A stretch of DNA of 64,000 nt, from the NCBI RefSeq assembly GCF_963966145.1, contig NC_091047.1:21390001-21454000 (forward strand), given 5' to 3'. Shown in pieces: positions 1-11,704 of this stretch. The notes beneath the pieces were generated by a model. That model saw only the letters and a program-made list of their open reading frames with translations, did not search any database and was not told the origin of the DNA. The position numbers and the translations under genes are program-made. The stretch's first letter is position 1, and each line of letters starts with the position of its first letter. This DNA is from Tenebrio molitor. Taxonomy: Eukaryota; Arthropoda; Insecta; Coleoptera; Tenebrionidae.

Positions 1-160
1 GTACATAATTATTGTTAATAAAATAAATTACTAATGTGGCGGAGGGATAGTATAAAAAAAAGTTATAGGTATAGGTAGCTGTTTAAACTATCAGACACAA
101 AAATACCTATAATAAATATACCTATATTCATAGGTTCCAGTAACAGATGAGGGAAAACTT

Positions 161-534
161 CAGGTTTCAATCGCTGCAAATCTTCAGCCCAAAAGAAATC
201 ATCTTTACTAAAATGTTTCTGCAAATGAAAATAATATTAAGTATACTGTAGCCACTTACTTATATCACCTAACATAAGAAAAACTAAATCTTTACTTTAT
301 TACTTTATTATGTAGATACTTACACAGCAGATTTGTAGACAGTCTCAATTTTTTTAGCCACTGTTCCCTCCGTACTCTGTTTTTGACTCCTAATATTAAA
401 TTGCTTGTTACTGTATATAAGTATATGCTACGAGTATATGTAACGGGTGTCTTACCGTTTGGAACATAAAACAATTTAAATCCATTTTTTCTAGAACTTG
501 AACAGCCGCTAACACAACACTTGTTACTGACCAT
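161..534 (-). pseudogene. THAP-type zinc finger gene fragment, left copy
   Basis: The first exon begins with ATG at 534 and encodes MVSNKCCVSGCSSS and then KLFYVPN, the start of a THAP domain (C-x2-4-C, then a basic stretch). A GT-AG intron follows, then a second exon with RREQWLKKL, and a third with KHFSKDDFFW, which matches the THAP C-terminal Cys...His-Phe region. THAP domains bind DNA and occur in transcription factors and in P-element-like transposases. The best donor and acceptor around the last intron do not keep the frame: the junction creates a stop codon. The gene is therefore probably broken, or spliced in a way not visible here. No downstream catalytic part is seen. Confidence 0.6.
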
Positions 535-1072
535 GTTAAAGTATTAAAATAAACGCAAGTAACTGAACCAAGTTAAAAGATGTAACGAGAACAAAGAAAT
601 AAATGACAATACTTAAACACAAACGAAAACTGTAACGAAATAATAAGTTAGATGAATCGTCAACGAGGATTATTAAATATGCAGCAGAATAATGACACTA
701 CTTTTTGTCAAATTACGTCAAATCATTTTTGGATTGTGTTTTTTTTATCCCCAGTTTGAGTAGATTGTGCGACAAGGACAGACATAAAAAATCACTAATG
801 GCGGTACCTCTATACGTAGTGTGTTGATCTAGTTACCTTATCCTGTTCTGGTTTGAATCGCCCTCTAACTAAGTAAATGAGTAGTTACGGGTAGAGCCCT
901 GTAATATTTTACAGGCTCGTAGAAGAGACCTGTAATATTTTACGATGCTCATCAAAATAAAAAGGGTAAAAGGGCTCTCCTTCGGCTTTCCAGTCATATC
1001 CTTCTGTCGCCAGTAAAACCCGTTACGTTACGTATTGTTGAATATTTTATTTGTTCCACATTTGTAAATAAC

Positions 1073-1195
1073 TATTCACGTTGGGAAGAACAGTTGTGGT
1101 GCAAATGACCTGACCTGTTACTATGACAACTCATATGAAAGTTAATGCCAAATGTGTGCGATTTGCACCACTGATGTTCAATCCAACATGAATAG
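1073..1195. mobile_element. MITE, 'TTCACGTTG' family, arm A left
   Basis: A short element with inverted ends beginning TATTCACGTTGG and ending CCAACATGAATA. The same family occurs at 30526-30648 (the arm partner) and at 38215-38338 outside the palindrome. The flanking 955-1060 segment is also shared with 38339-38465. A related, more diverged element with similar termini lies at 19592-19791. Confidence 0.7.
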
Positions 1196-1236
1196 GATAT
1201 ACAAACTATTATCCCATCAATTGTTGCAATTACATA

Positions 1237-1483
1237 CTGTCACGAGCAAAAAAAAACTGGTCGTCAAAATCATGTTTTAACGTAATGGAAAATGCTCCAT
1301 TGTAAAACGATCGTAAAATCATAACCTATCATCATGTTGTATGACATTAATTGACACTAATTATTTAATCTTTTAACACTTTGTTGACGTGGGCATAATC
1401 AGGCAGGGAAAAATGTTTAATTTGTGACAATCTAACCAAATTTTGAAATGACATTGACGACCAGAATTTTTTGCTCGCGACAG
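1237..1483. mobile_element. MITE with TA target duplication, arm A left
   Basis: A 247-bp element with inverted termini of about 38 bp starting CTGTCACGAGCAAAAAA and ending TTGCTCGCGACAG. It is flanked by TA on both sides, as expected for a Tc1/mariner-mobilised MITE. There is no coding capacity. The arm partner is 30238-30484. Confidence 0.75.
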
Positions 1484-2000
1484 TACGTTGATAATGCATT
1501 TTGATCCGTTTTAGAAAGTCATTTTCATCGCTCTTGGGATCGAATCAGTAGAGAACCGGACTTGCAGCGTTGGTAATTCCGTGGGTATTTTCTTGGATTT
1601 CAGGAAAATCGCTTCAAAATCTTCTTCGGGCATTAAAGCCATTCTTTCTTTTCTTTCTTTTTGCAACAATCTTCACAATACTTCTGAGAGTATTTTTGTT
1701 GTTTATCTCAACACCATGACGACGTAGTTATAATCGCCCCACCGCCTTTCATTACAAAATTTTTATAAACATAAATAATAATTAAAAAACGAAATTTAAA
1801 GGCTGAAGATGTAAATAAAAGTTTGTATGCAACTCGCTTAGCAATTAATCTTTACTGGGCTTACTGGCTTATGGAGACTCGTTCCTTACGTCACTCGTCC
1901 CACAAAAGCCAGCGCGCCCGAAAGGCTCGGATACACGATGCCAGTAACTCGTACCAGTTACTAAAACCGAGTACTGGAAACAAGTATTTCGTAAGAGTTT

Positions 2001-2144
2001 GGGGCGTATTCTGTAATTTTTAAAGGGGCGTTAAAATTTTAGCGTCGTTTAAAATTTAAAATTTCACGTCCTGATTGGTCATTGCTATGACAACTTAATT
2101 AAACGCCCTTTAAAAATTAGGGGAGCAGTTACAGAATACGCCCC
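2001..2144. mobile_element. Short hairpin MITE, arm A left
   Basis: A 144-bp element with inverted ends GGGGCGTATTCTGTAA and TTACAGAATACGCCCC, plus internal complementarity (AAAGGGGCGTT against AACGCCCTTT). There is no ORF. The partner is at 29577-29720. Confidence 0.7.
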
Positions 2145-2384
2145 AGTAGCGTCTATATAGTTTTTTAGTAAATTTCATGCTAGTACAAGAAAGTAGAAAA
2201 TATTAAGATAATTTATTTTTGAATAAGTTATCTATATGTTTTAATCACCTTAAATGGGATTTCGCGAAACAAATTTTGTAAAATAAATTAAGTTTGTTCA
2301 TGGGAGAAAGTTGAATTAAATTTTAAATTCTTTAACACATTAACCTTTAACTCTTTATCTCTTTAGACAAGATGGTCAACAATT

Positions 2385-2641
2385 AGATGTATTGGTGTTT
2401 CTGGTTCTACATTTGCTTATCAACTAACTTAAAACTAACGAAAATATACAAAAAGTAAATTCGCACCCCCTCTCCGTCATGGGTAGTACGCTGGTGGTCT
2501 TTTGCAAGATGTGACTGAGCCAGATGGCGGGACTTTCCCACTATTGTGAAAGAGACCACCAACGTACCGGCACCGGGGATGATTGTCGACAGGAATATTG
2601 GAAGCGGCGTCATAAACTAAATTGGACCGGCCGCTCCAACA
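2385..2641 (-). repeat. 3' LTR of BEL/Pao element, left copy (end missing)
   Basis: On the minus strand a purine tract GAGGGGCGGGA is followed directly by TGTTGGAGCGGCC, the expected PPT-to-LTR junction with a TG start. The far end coincides with the 208-bp gap relative to the right arm, so the final bases of the LTR are probably lost. Confidence 0.6.
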
Positions 2642-3029
2642 TCCCGCCCCTCATTGAAGGCTTCCTTCAATATTAAATTTAAACGGTATATACAAATCAA
2701 TTATGTATGACACATCGGTGTGCACATGTACAATTGAAACTTATGACTAAAGAACAAACGACAAAACAAAAAACAAAAGAAAACGAAATGAATACAAACA
2801 AACAAACCAAAATGGGTAAATAGGCACTATCACTAAAAGTTCAAAAAAGTTCGAACGCTCTCACTGGTTAAATGTACATAGAGGCCATGGGTAAAACACA
2901 CACTTTGTTTATTGAGCGGGTCACTTCACCTTTTGAAGTTTCTAAAGTCACCACACGCACACAACCATCCTTTCCTGGGTGTAGGCGAACGACACGTGCC
3001 AAGCGCCATTGAAGGGGTGGTGAATTGTC

Positions 3030-4682
3030 TTACTTGATGACCGCTAACTCGCCCACTTCGATGTTTGGAAGACGCTGGTTCCACTTACGGCGGGGTTGTA
3101 GTTGCGTCAGGTAGTCCACGGACCACCTTTTCCAAAAATGCTGCCGAAGTTGTTCCACATATTGCCATCGAGACAGCCGGTTGATGGGCAAAGGCGTTAC
3201 GTCATGCTCCACGGGGGCAGTGAGCAGATCACCTATTAAGAAGTGGCTTGGGGAAAGGGCGATTAGGTCATTGGGGTCGTTGGAGATGGGTGTCAAAGGA
3301 CGTGAATTCAGGCAGGCTTCGATCTGTGTTAATACCGTGTGCATCTCCTCATATGTTAGTGATGTCAGACCAATCACTCTTTTAAGGTGTGACTTTACGG
3401 ACCGGATACCTGCCTCCCATATCCCACCGTGATGGGGACTATGGGGAGGAATGAAATGCCACCGGACCGTACGATCGGCTAGCCGGTCAATTACATCGCG
3501 TTCGAATTTTTGCGACTTTAACATTTCGCCAAGTTCGGATAATTCATTACGAGCACCCACAAAATTTGTTCCGTTGTCCGAATATAAATTTGCAACGTGC
3601 CCGCGACGGGATATGAAGCGTTTGAGAGCGCCCAAAAACGATTGAGAACTCAAATCTCCGACGAGCTCTAAATGTAACGCTTTGGTCGCAAAGCAGACAA
3701 ACAGGGCGATATAACCCTTTACCGTCCTTTTGCCTCTACCTCGACCCTCTTTCAGGTACACTGGACCGCCAAAGTCAACGCCGCTGTTGAGAAAAGGTCG
3801 GGCCGGTTGAACGCGATCTTTGGGCAACTCACCCATTAATTGATACGATGTCGTCGGGTTTGCTCGGAAACATTTGAGGCAATTGTGAATGATTCGTCGC
3901 ACCACGGAGCGCCCCGACATGGGCCAGTACCTTTGTCGCAGAGAGGCCAATGTAGCCTGAGGGCCGGCATGCAATAATGAGATGTGCTCCGATTGAACGA
4001 TTAATTCGGTGATTTCGCACTTAGGTAACACTATTGGGTGCTTAACGTCCGAATGAGCGCCGGAATTTCTTAAACGACCTCCGACACGTATGAGTCCGCT
4101 ATCGTCGAGGAAAGGGTTGAGTGATATCAGACGACTTTTCTTGCTGACTTGACGACCGCCCTCGAGTTCTTTGATTTCGGTACTAAACGCTTGATGCTGT
4201 ACGTTTTTTAGGATGATAAGCATTGATCTTTGTAATTCAGATACTTTCAAGGGACCGGTGTGCTTTGTGATGGGCTTTCGACAGTTTTCCGCGAATCGTA
4301 AACAGTACGACAACACGCGTTGTAGTTTGCGCAACGATGAAAATCGAGTAAAAAAATCTGGTGGTAACATTTTCTCGGAAGTTATCGCGACAGCAACCAC
4401 ACGTCGTTGTTCCGGCAACTCCTGATCGTTGGCGAAGTTTGGATTCGTCTGACAGTACTTCGGCCAATGCTGTGCCTCGTCTGACAACCAGGATGGCCCG
4501 TGCCACCATAATGGAGAATCAATCAATTCGCGGGGTGAACAGCCTCGCGAAATTATGTCAGCGGGATTGTCTTTGGTGTTGACGTAACTCCAGACGCAAT
4601 TTTTTGTTAACATCTGAATCTCGGAAACACGGTTTGCGACGAACGTTTTCCAAGTCGCTGGCTCGGCCGCTAACCACGACAA
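3030..4682 (-). pseudogene. pol: BEL/Pao pol: RNase H end plus integrase, left copy
   Basis: This piece starts inside RNase H (SWLAAEPATWK) and runs through the zinc-binding H-H-C-C domain (HAGPQATL, then CLKCF) into the integrase core. The core has VDFGGPVYLK, LYSDNGTNF and the HSPHHGGIWEAG segment carrying the third acidic residue. It would insert retrotransposon cDNA. Compared with the right copy it ends about 54 residues early because GAA became TAA, losing the C-terminal chromatin/DNA-binding tail. The beginning of RNase H is missing: the conserved stretch between the TLPR motif and DSQIVLSWL is deleted, which also shifts the frame. Confidence 0.88.
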
Positions 4683-6201
4683 AACGATTTGAGAATCGAG
4701 GGAGAGTTATTGTCTTGAGGGGTGCCACTCGAGATTTAGCGCAAAGTAACCGGGTTTGATGGGGTGTCGCGGTGTTTAAGGATCTGATATAGATGCATGC
4801 TCCGTAAGCGCGTTCGGATGCATCGCAAAAACCGTGGAGTTCGAATCCAATGGGATTCTGATTCGAAGTTACCTGCCGAGGAATCTCCAACTGATTCAAT
4901 TCAGGTAAGCTGGCAATGAATGAATCCCAGGTAGTCAGGATCCTTATTGGGACGGACTCATCCCACCCAACATTTAACGACCATAGCGATTGGATCATTA
5001 ATTTTGCAATTAGGATGACCGGACCCACAAGACCGAGAGGGTCAAAAATCTGCGCGGTGATTGATAAGATTCGTCGCTTGGTTACCCGATTTCCTGACTG
5101 GATCTGACATATGGAATATTTTAACGCGTCATGTGTGCAATTCCATAATAGACCTAATGTTTTGGAGTCGCCATGTTTATCGAAATTCACCATGACTTCA
5201 TTTTCACTTAACGTGGGCAATAGCTCGGGGCAATTTGATGCCCATTTGTTTAACGGGAAACAGCCTTTGTCAAGGATTGCCACTATATTGTCGCGTAACG
5301 CGCGCGCTTCGCGAACCGTTTTTGCTCCAGTTAGCAGGTCGTCCACATACGTGTCCTGCATGATTGACCGCTGAGCTTCGGGATTATTTGAGCCTTCTTC
5401 CAGTGCTACCTGTTGTATGCATCGCGTAGCCAGGTAGGACGATGACGCCATGCCGTAGGTAACCGTGTTAAGCTCGTAAACTTGAACCGGATGGGACGGG
5501 TCGCGACGCCATAAAATTCGTTGGTACTTTCTGTCCTCTTTGTCCAATTGTATTTGCCGATACATTTTTGTTATATCCGCGGATATCACGATGTTATGCA
5601 ACCTAAAACGCGTAATGATAGCAAAGAGATCCTGTTGTACCACCGGACCTACCATTAATTTGTCGTTTAGACTGACACCGTTAGAGGTTTTGGCCGATGC
5701 GTCAAAGACTACGCGCAATTTAGTGGAAACACTGGACTCTTTTACTACCGAGTGGTGAGGTAAAAAATACCCGTCGTTGGAGAACATTTCGCGATCTTCA
5801 ATTGTTACCGGTGACATGTGATGCAAAGATTGATATTCGTCCAAGAACAATTGATAGGAAACGCGCAAATCCGGAGATCTTTTTAATCGTCTTTCAAGAC
5901 CGTGTAACCTTTTCAAAGCGATGTCATAAGACGACCCTAACTCTTTTGAATTGTCTTTGAATGGTAGTCTGACTGTGAATCGGCCGTCATTGTCGCGTTT
6001 GACGGTGGAGATGAAATGTGTCTCACACGCTCGTTCAGCGGATTCACTGCGCTGGTTACGACGTGTAAATTCGTCACGGAATTTTGCGGAAGTTTGGCAG
6101 GTAGACGCATTGCGCCCCCGGCTATCCATCCCAGGTGGGTCTTTTGGAAAACCGGGTGCACTTTGGTGGCCTTGATTTGACCGACACAGAGGAGGTCCCA
6201 A
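4558..6201 (-). pseudogene. pol: BEL/Pao pol: reverse transcriptase, left copy
   Basis: The real coding similarity starts about 40 residues into this frame (ETHFISTVKR, then GRFTVRLP). It contains the RT palm motifs DITKMYRQIQL and the catalytic YVDDLLTG, then the connection and the start of RNase H (HGFCDASERAYGACIY). The first 40 codons are an out-of-frame reading of the protease end. A frameshift at about 6040-6080 separates it from the gag-pro frame. BEL elements normally keep gag-pro-pol in one frame, so this is a lesion; it is identical in the right copy. Confidence 0.88.
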
Positions 6202-7316
6202 AAGATTTCAGCACCGATTAGAATATCTATGGGACCGGAACGATGAAATTGCGGATCCGCTAGCTTGATGTTATTTGGGATTTGGAGGAGACTTGCATTT
6301 ATCGATTCCGCCGGCACTGAATGAGTTATGATCGGTACTACAAGACAATTCAAGTTAGCACCGAACGCATTGTGAAATGATTTGACTTGCAGACTGGCGA
6401 TTTTATTGACAATGCTGCCGTTAGCATTACCAATTCCGGTGACGCGGATGTTGGTTTCTTTCGAATTGACCCTTAAACGTTTGCAAGTTTCGATCGTTAC
6501 GAAGTTGGATTGAGACCCAACATCAATCAATGCGCGACACGATTGATATTGGCCGGTGTTGTCTCGTACGAGAATGACTGCTGTTGATAAAAGTACCTGC
6601 GATTCGTAACTATGACAGTGATGGTTAGCTACGATCGGGGTGTCTTCAGCCGCGTTCGTTGTCACAGGTGCTGCGGGTTCCGTCAAATGGAGCAATGAGT
6701 TGTGCATTTTATTACAAATTTTACAAACTCCTGACTTGCATTGGGACACGGAATGTGAGGTGCTCCTCAAGCAATTGAAACATAATTTTAACCTTTTGAC
6801 TTCGGCGATCCGAGCCGAAACGGACAAATTTAAAAATTGTTTGCATTGATACATAAAATGGTTTTGATTGCACAACTTGCACGAGGGCTGTTGCGTAGCC
6901 AAGTTGGAGGAAGATCTCGTGAACGGCGCTTTTGATTTCTGTTGCGGATTTGACTTGGATTGAACGTCACGGTTCTTTTCGGGGTTTTTGTGAAATTGGA
7001 TCGCTTCCCACACGCGACAGCGATCCTTGAGGTACGCGTACATGTCCTTTAGCGTTGGCATCGTTTTTTTGTTGGTTGTTTCCCATTCCCGCATGGTAAA
7101 TGCATCTAATTTTAATTCGATTAAATGGATTATTAGAAGATCCCATGTTTCCGTCGGCGCATCTAACGTTTTTAACACTTTCAAGTGCAAATCTACCTTG
7201 TCGATAAGTTGCCTCAGAGACGCGGGAGAATCTTTTGTGACGTTGGGTAAATCGAATAACGCGCGAATATGATTTTTTATGATCAAACGTTGATCGTCAT
7301 ACCTTTCTTTCAGCAA
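5937..7316 (-). pseudogene. gag: BEL/Pao gag C-terminal part, zinc knuckles and protease, left copy
   Basis: The N-terminal 115 residues match the DUF1759 gag region (ERYDDQRLIIKNHIRALFDL). They are followed by a basic stretch and cysteine clusters (CKLCNQNHFMYQC; CFNCLRSTSHS; CKICNKMHNSLLH), then a retropepsin-like domain. The usual catalytic triad Asp-Ser/Thr-Gly is Asp-Val-Gly here (ALIDVGSQSNF), which should disable the protease. The upstream gag coding sequence is lost at about 7335. Differences from the right copy are a few single residues, for example Thr/Pro and Val/Ala. Confidence 0.85.
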
Positions 7317-7344
7317 AGCAATCGCGATTAGTAGTATGTAAAAT

Positions 7345-8532
7345 GTTACTTCTGGGCCAGGACATTTGGCGTCTTAAAAATCAAGGCAAAATCTTACAAA
7401 TTTAGCTGTTTGCCCAAAAGCAAACAACCGAATAGGGCCTAAAACCTCTCAAAAATCATTAATTTTTATCCACCCCAAAAGTTCCCAAATATGTGTAGGC
7501 CACCAAAAGTTGGGCACACGAAAAACAGGGTAGAATCCTACAAATTTACTGTTTTCCCGAAAGTAACCATCCGAAAAAGATCTAAAAAACTTACAAAATG
7601 CCTTGATTTTAGACACCCCAAAAATAGCTTTTCCTTTCTGGACCAAGCCAATTGGCGCATGCAAAAATCAATTAAAATTACCTCAAAACTGCTCTAAAAC
7701 CATTGTCAAATCTCTAGATTTCAGACACCTCAAAACAGCTTTTTATTTCTGGACCAAGCCTATTGGCGCATGGAAAAATCAATGAAAATCAACTTAAAGC
7801 GTCTTAAAAATCAAGGCAAAATCTTACAAATTTAGCTGTTTGCCCAAATGCACACAACCGAAAAGGGCCCAAAACCTCTCAAAAATCATTAATTTTTATC
7901 CACCCCAAAAGTTCCTAAATATGTGTAGACCACCAAAGATTGGGCACACGAAAAAACCGTTAAAATCTCCCAAAATCATGTAAAATTATCTCACGAGCAC
8001 TCTAAAAAACTCACAACATACCGTGTTTTTAGACACTCCAAAATGGCTTTTTATTTCTGGACCAGACCAATTGGCGCATGCAAAAAAAAGAGAAAGACAA
8101 CACCAAATCAAAGAGGTATATTTGGCGCCTTACAAACTAATGTGGTGAAATTCCTTTAAAAATCATAATTTTTTATGCTCCCAAAAAATACTCGAGACTC
8201 AATAGACCACCAGAAAATGGGCACATGGGAAAATCATCCAAAATCAAACAAAATTACATTAAAAGCACCCAAAAAACCTTACAACATTCCTTGTTTTGAG
8301 ACACCCCAAAATGGATTTTTACTTCTGGAGAAAGCATTGGCACATGCAAAAAATTCACCAGTCGGAGTGGCGACCGGTAATAATATTAAACAAATAAAAG
8401 CTCTTGTTTTTAAATTTCCAAAATGGCTTTTTTATTTCTGGACCAGGATAATAATTGGTAAATCTTGGATTCAGAATATTTACAGAATTGATAAAAATAA
8501 GTGCAAAACATTCCCCGTTTTCATTCCGACTA
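7345..8532. repeat. Degenerate tandem-repeat block, arm A left
   Basis: Diverged repeats of roughly 110 bp. The phrases TTTCTGGACCAAGCC and ATTGGCGCATG recur at about 7638, 7748 and 8055. A longer unit beginning AAAATCAAGGCAAAATCT recurs at about 7378 and 7808, a 430-bp higher-order spacing. Short ORFs here repeat the same peptide and are repeat artefacts. The block abuts the truncated 5' end of the BEL element and runs to the inner end of the arm. The partner is 22981-24168. Confidence 0.75.
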
Positions 8533-8843
8533 CATTGAAGAGTTAAAAAGCCACCGACAAAAAAACAGCGTCAAAAACTTGAAAAAATATCCTTTCTTAG
8601 ATATCTCCAACTGCGTTTTCATTGCTGGGTCTTAGTTGGGACCAAGATACCTAGAAAGATCTTGGTTGGGACAATAAAAAAATATATAAAATATAATCTG
8701 TAATTTACAAAATTTAATAAAAAACACGTAAATTCGGTTGTCATATAAAAAAAGTATAGATACGTAACTGAGACCATAAGAAAACATTGAATTAAGTATA
8801 TATTTAGTACTACAAAAACAAAAATCATAAATTACTGTTTGTA
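8533..8843. other. Spacer A edge, no gene seen
   Basis: AT-rich sequence between the palindrome boundary and the stop codon of the AAA-ATPase-like gene. It would contain that gene's 3' UTR on the minus strand. I see no clear polyadenylation signal or repeat in it. Confidence 0.4.
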
Positions 8844-11069
8844 TCAACCTGTCTCTTCATTTGGTGGGAACAGGGTGTTTCCTTCGCTATCCACGCATAC
8901 TCTTCCCTTCATGATAACTTCCGAACTGTTTTCTTCATTAATGTTTACCAAGCAACCAACAGAGATCTTTCCATCACTAGCTAAAAATACACCCAGAAGA
9001 ATTTTATTTTCAGTAGTGATATTACAATTTGAACAGACTTTGTAATATTTTTTATCCAATATCTGTTCAAGAGCCTCATCCACACTTTTTGCACTGATGA
9101 AGTGTTTAATTTCCAGTACTACCGATGTGTTATCGTTTATCTTGAAAAATATATCAATTCTGGGTGAATTACCGCTGTCAACTTTGAGCTCAGCATAGCA
9201 GCACTCATCAATCCAATCCTTTATAAGAAAATATAAATCAGCTTGTATTTCAAAATGGTTCCTGGGGATCTTTGTATTGGTATACAATTTTGCGATGCAC
9301 ATAGCAACTTCAACGCTGTTATCTCTTAGTGACACACTGATGTCTGCCAGAGATTTTAAGCTTGCAATGAATGCAGAGATTTTGGAACTATCAAACTTCC
9401 CGGTCTCCTTTTTGAGAAGGCCAGAAAGCACCTTTTGTCTAAGCCGACAATCAATTTCGAAGTTAGGGACTTTTATGTTAATAGAATGATTTTCTCTTTT
9501 GATTACATTAAAGAAACCACAATCTGTTAAAAATTGGAAGTACAAATCAACTAATTCTTCACTCACATTTCCACGTTTTATAATTAGTTCATTCAATTTT
9601 AAAATATGTTCAGGCTGTATATTCTCAACAATTTTGATTGACGTGGTTCTTTCAGTACAATTTAATAGACGGAAAACCTTGTGATGAAATGGGGTCTCTG
9701 CAAGTAAACCATCTAGACGATTCGAACCCATCTTATCCTTCCAGTAAGAGCGTAGACTCAAAGATCGTAAGTAATTGAGAATAGAAAAAGAGCTAAAAAT
9801 CTTCTTCCCGGTTTTTATAACTGAATATCCATTGTACCACTCATCAATATCCTTTAGCATTTGTTCCTTTGTTTCATTACTGTTTCCTTCTCCATAGACA
9901 TCCACTAAAAATTTCACTTCGTCTTCTGTAAATCCAAATGATTCAGAAAAAGAATGGGAGTCCAAAAAACTTCGAATTTGAACATTATTTGCTCCAAGTG
10001 ATAATATACCTCCCATTGCACAACAGGCCATGAGCAATGCTTTTTGCACAAAACGACAGGATTTCAGAATGTTGCGAGTCCAATCGCGAATAACCCCGTT
10101 AATCTGCCTGATGTTTTTTTGTATTTCCTCCTTCTCTCCTTCTTCAAAGATCATTTTACAAACAAAGGCATCGAACTCGTCAATAAGTAAAATAACGCCT
10201 TTTCCAGTTTCTTCAGTTTTGAAATGCAAACTTAAACATTCCGCCAAAAATGGCAGGCCATTTATCAGAAAGACTTCCTTGTCTTCTTCAGTTGTGTTTG
10301 GGTTAAACCAAAACTTACGATGCTCAACACTATCATAGTACATCAAAAAGTCACTGACATGAAGATCACCCATTAATTCGTCCTGTGTGCTTGACCACAC
10401 CGTTTTTCCATTGACTTTTGTTACCAAATATCCATGTTGTTGAAATGCATCTCTTATTACTGCATTCAGGCTTCGCCACAAGTGTTTCAGTGATTTTGTC
10501 CCTAGATCTCCAAAATCTATTGAAATGACAGGGTGCTGTCCACAGTGTTCGTAAAACCATTGTTTGCATTTATTGCAACTGTTTACAGGAGGTGAACAAT
10601 GGCACATTTCAAAAATCTTCTTTGTCTTAAATATTTTGAAATATTTTGACATGTTGCTTAAATCCTCAACAAAAATTCCATCTTTTTGTATTACATTTGT
10701 GACCCTAACCCCAGAGCTGGTAATGGGAATTCCAAAAAATTTCTCAAGCATCTTTATGATTGATGTTTTACCAAACCGTGATGGAGCAGTAACTAACAGT
10801 ATGTTATCAGGATCATGATAAAAGTGCCAAGCGAACAAACTCTTATCTATGAAGTCTATGCATCCGTTTAACGCATCATAATCTGAAGTGCTCAAGCTGA
10901 CCAGTCGCTGTTAAAAAATAAGGAGAATAACATGGTTAAGTTTTTATTAATTGTAACTTACCTTTTCTGGACTTACCATATTATTCAATGTATTATCGCC
11001 AAGTCTTATTTTTTTGGATGGTAGTTCATCTATTGGTTGAGGTGTTGAGGTTAATTTTCTGTTATTCAT
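8844..11069 (-). CDS. AAA-ATPase-like / PD-(D/E)XK nuclease-like protein, two exons
   Basis: Exon 1 is 10962-11069 (ATG, 36 codons), the intron is 10908-10961 (GT-AG, 54 bp), and exon 2 is 8844-10907. The exons join in phase and give 723 residues without a stop. The N-terminal domain is an AAA-ATPase-like P-loop NTPase. Walker A is APSRFGKTS at about residue 78; Walker B is VILLIDEFDAF at about 273. An inserted cysteine/histidine cluster (CHC...CNKC...C, about residues 138-158) may bind zinc. The C-terminus has RIDIF and VLEIKH about twelve residues apart, the D...ExK pattern of the PDDEXK_9-type fold that accompanies this ATPase family. Such proteins are common in bacteria and scattered in insects. 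The role is unknown; defence or mobile-element functions are guesses. It sits in the unpaired spacer, just before the polymerase cluster. Confidence 0.85.
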
Positions 11070-11704
11070 CTAAAAAAAAGTTTCCATTAGTGAAAAGAAA
11101 AAAATTATGGAAACGAAAAAGACTACTAAAAGAAAGCAACATTTTTACTGAGTATCACATACGAGTATCTCGATAACAAAAACATTTGAATATAATAAAA
11201 ATCTTAAAAGATCAATGAATACACATAAAATATCACAAGCCCTTAAAATACGAATAAACTTTTTTTTTAGCTTTGAATAAAAATAAATCTTCAAAATAAA
11301 AGATAAGAAAATGAAAGCAATTCTTGCTCTCCAATTACAGAATAGTTCCTACCTATTAGAGGAGAGATTCCAAGAATCAGAAAATATGTTTTTCTAATTT
11401 ATTTATTCTAATGGTGTTATTATTTAATTTATTAATTGCACTGTCATAATCAACATGCTTATTATCCTGTGATCCTGGAGTATTTCCTTATACTGTCAGT
11501 TTTTTTAGTATTTTTTTCAGTGATTTAACAATAATTTCTGGATTTGTAAAGTTTAAATATTTATCGAGTGATCACGTCATATTCCTTTGCTTGTGCACAT
11601 TTATTTAAATTGTTAATTTCCTTAGCTACTACCCAATCGGACACTAATCTCTTTTACTGAACCTGATGGGTAATATAAAATTTTTATAATAAATTAAAAA
11701 AAAA
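11070..11704. other. AT-rich intergenic stretch, no gene seen
   Basis: Very AT-rich sequence between two divergently starting genes. It should contain the promoters of the AAA-ATPase-like gene (minus) and of the 11705 ORF (plus). I found no convincing terminal repeat of the viral-like cluster here. Confidence 0.4.

Larger units (their letters stand above)
2385..7345 (-). mobile_element. BEL/Pao LTR retrotransposon, defective, left copy
   Basis: Reading right to left, the element holds gag (DUF1759-like), zinc knuckles, protease, reverse transcriptase, RNase H, integrase, a purine tract and a 3' LTR, which is the BEL/Pao order. The 5' LTR and the start of gag are missing: coding similarity begins abruptly at about 7335 against a tandem-repeat block. 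The reading frame is broken between protease and RT and again in RNase H. Both lesions are shared with the right copy. This copy also has a private nonsense codon in pol at 3030-3032 and lacks the distal LTR and flank (the 208-bp difference). Confidence 0.9.
1..8532. repeat. Giant palindrome A, left arm
   Basis: This arm is the reverse complement of 22981-31720. Base x pairs with 31721-x from the window edge to about 2381, and with 31513-x from about 2385 to 8532. The change of register is a 208-bp segment present only in the right arm. All ORFs in the arm recur in the other arm with only scattered single substitutions, so identity is clearly above 99 percent by eye. Position 1 still pairs, so the arm continues outside the window. 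Homology stops abruptly at about 8532. Confidence 0.95.

Noticed and set aside
7345..8532. CRISPR array
   Set aside because: Repeats are diverged, about 110 bp long, without unique spacers, and the DNA is eukaryotic.
7449..8546. Repeated 60-120 codon ORFs in the tandem block (and partners at 22859-24064)
   Set aside because: Several encode variants of the same peptide because the underlying DNA is a tandem repeat; no family or start context is supported.
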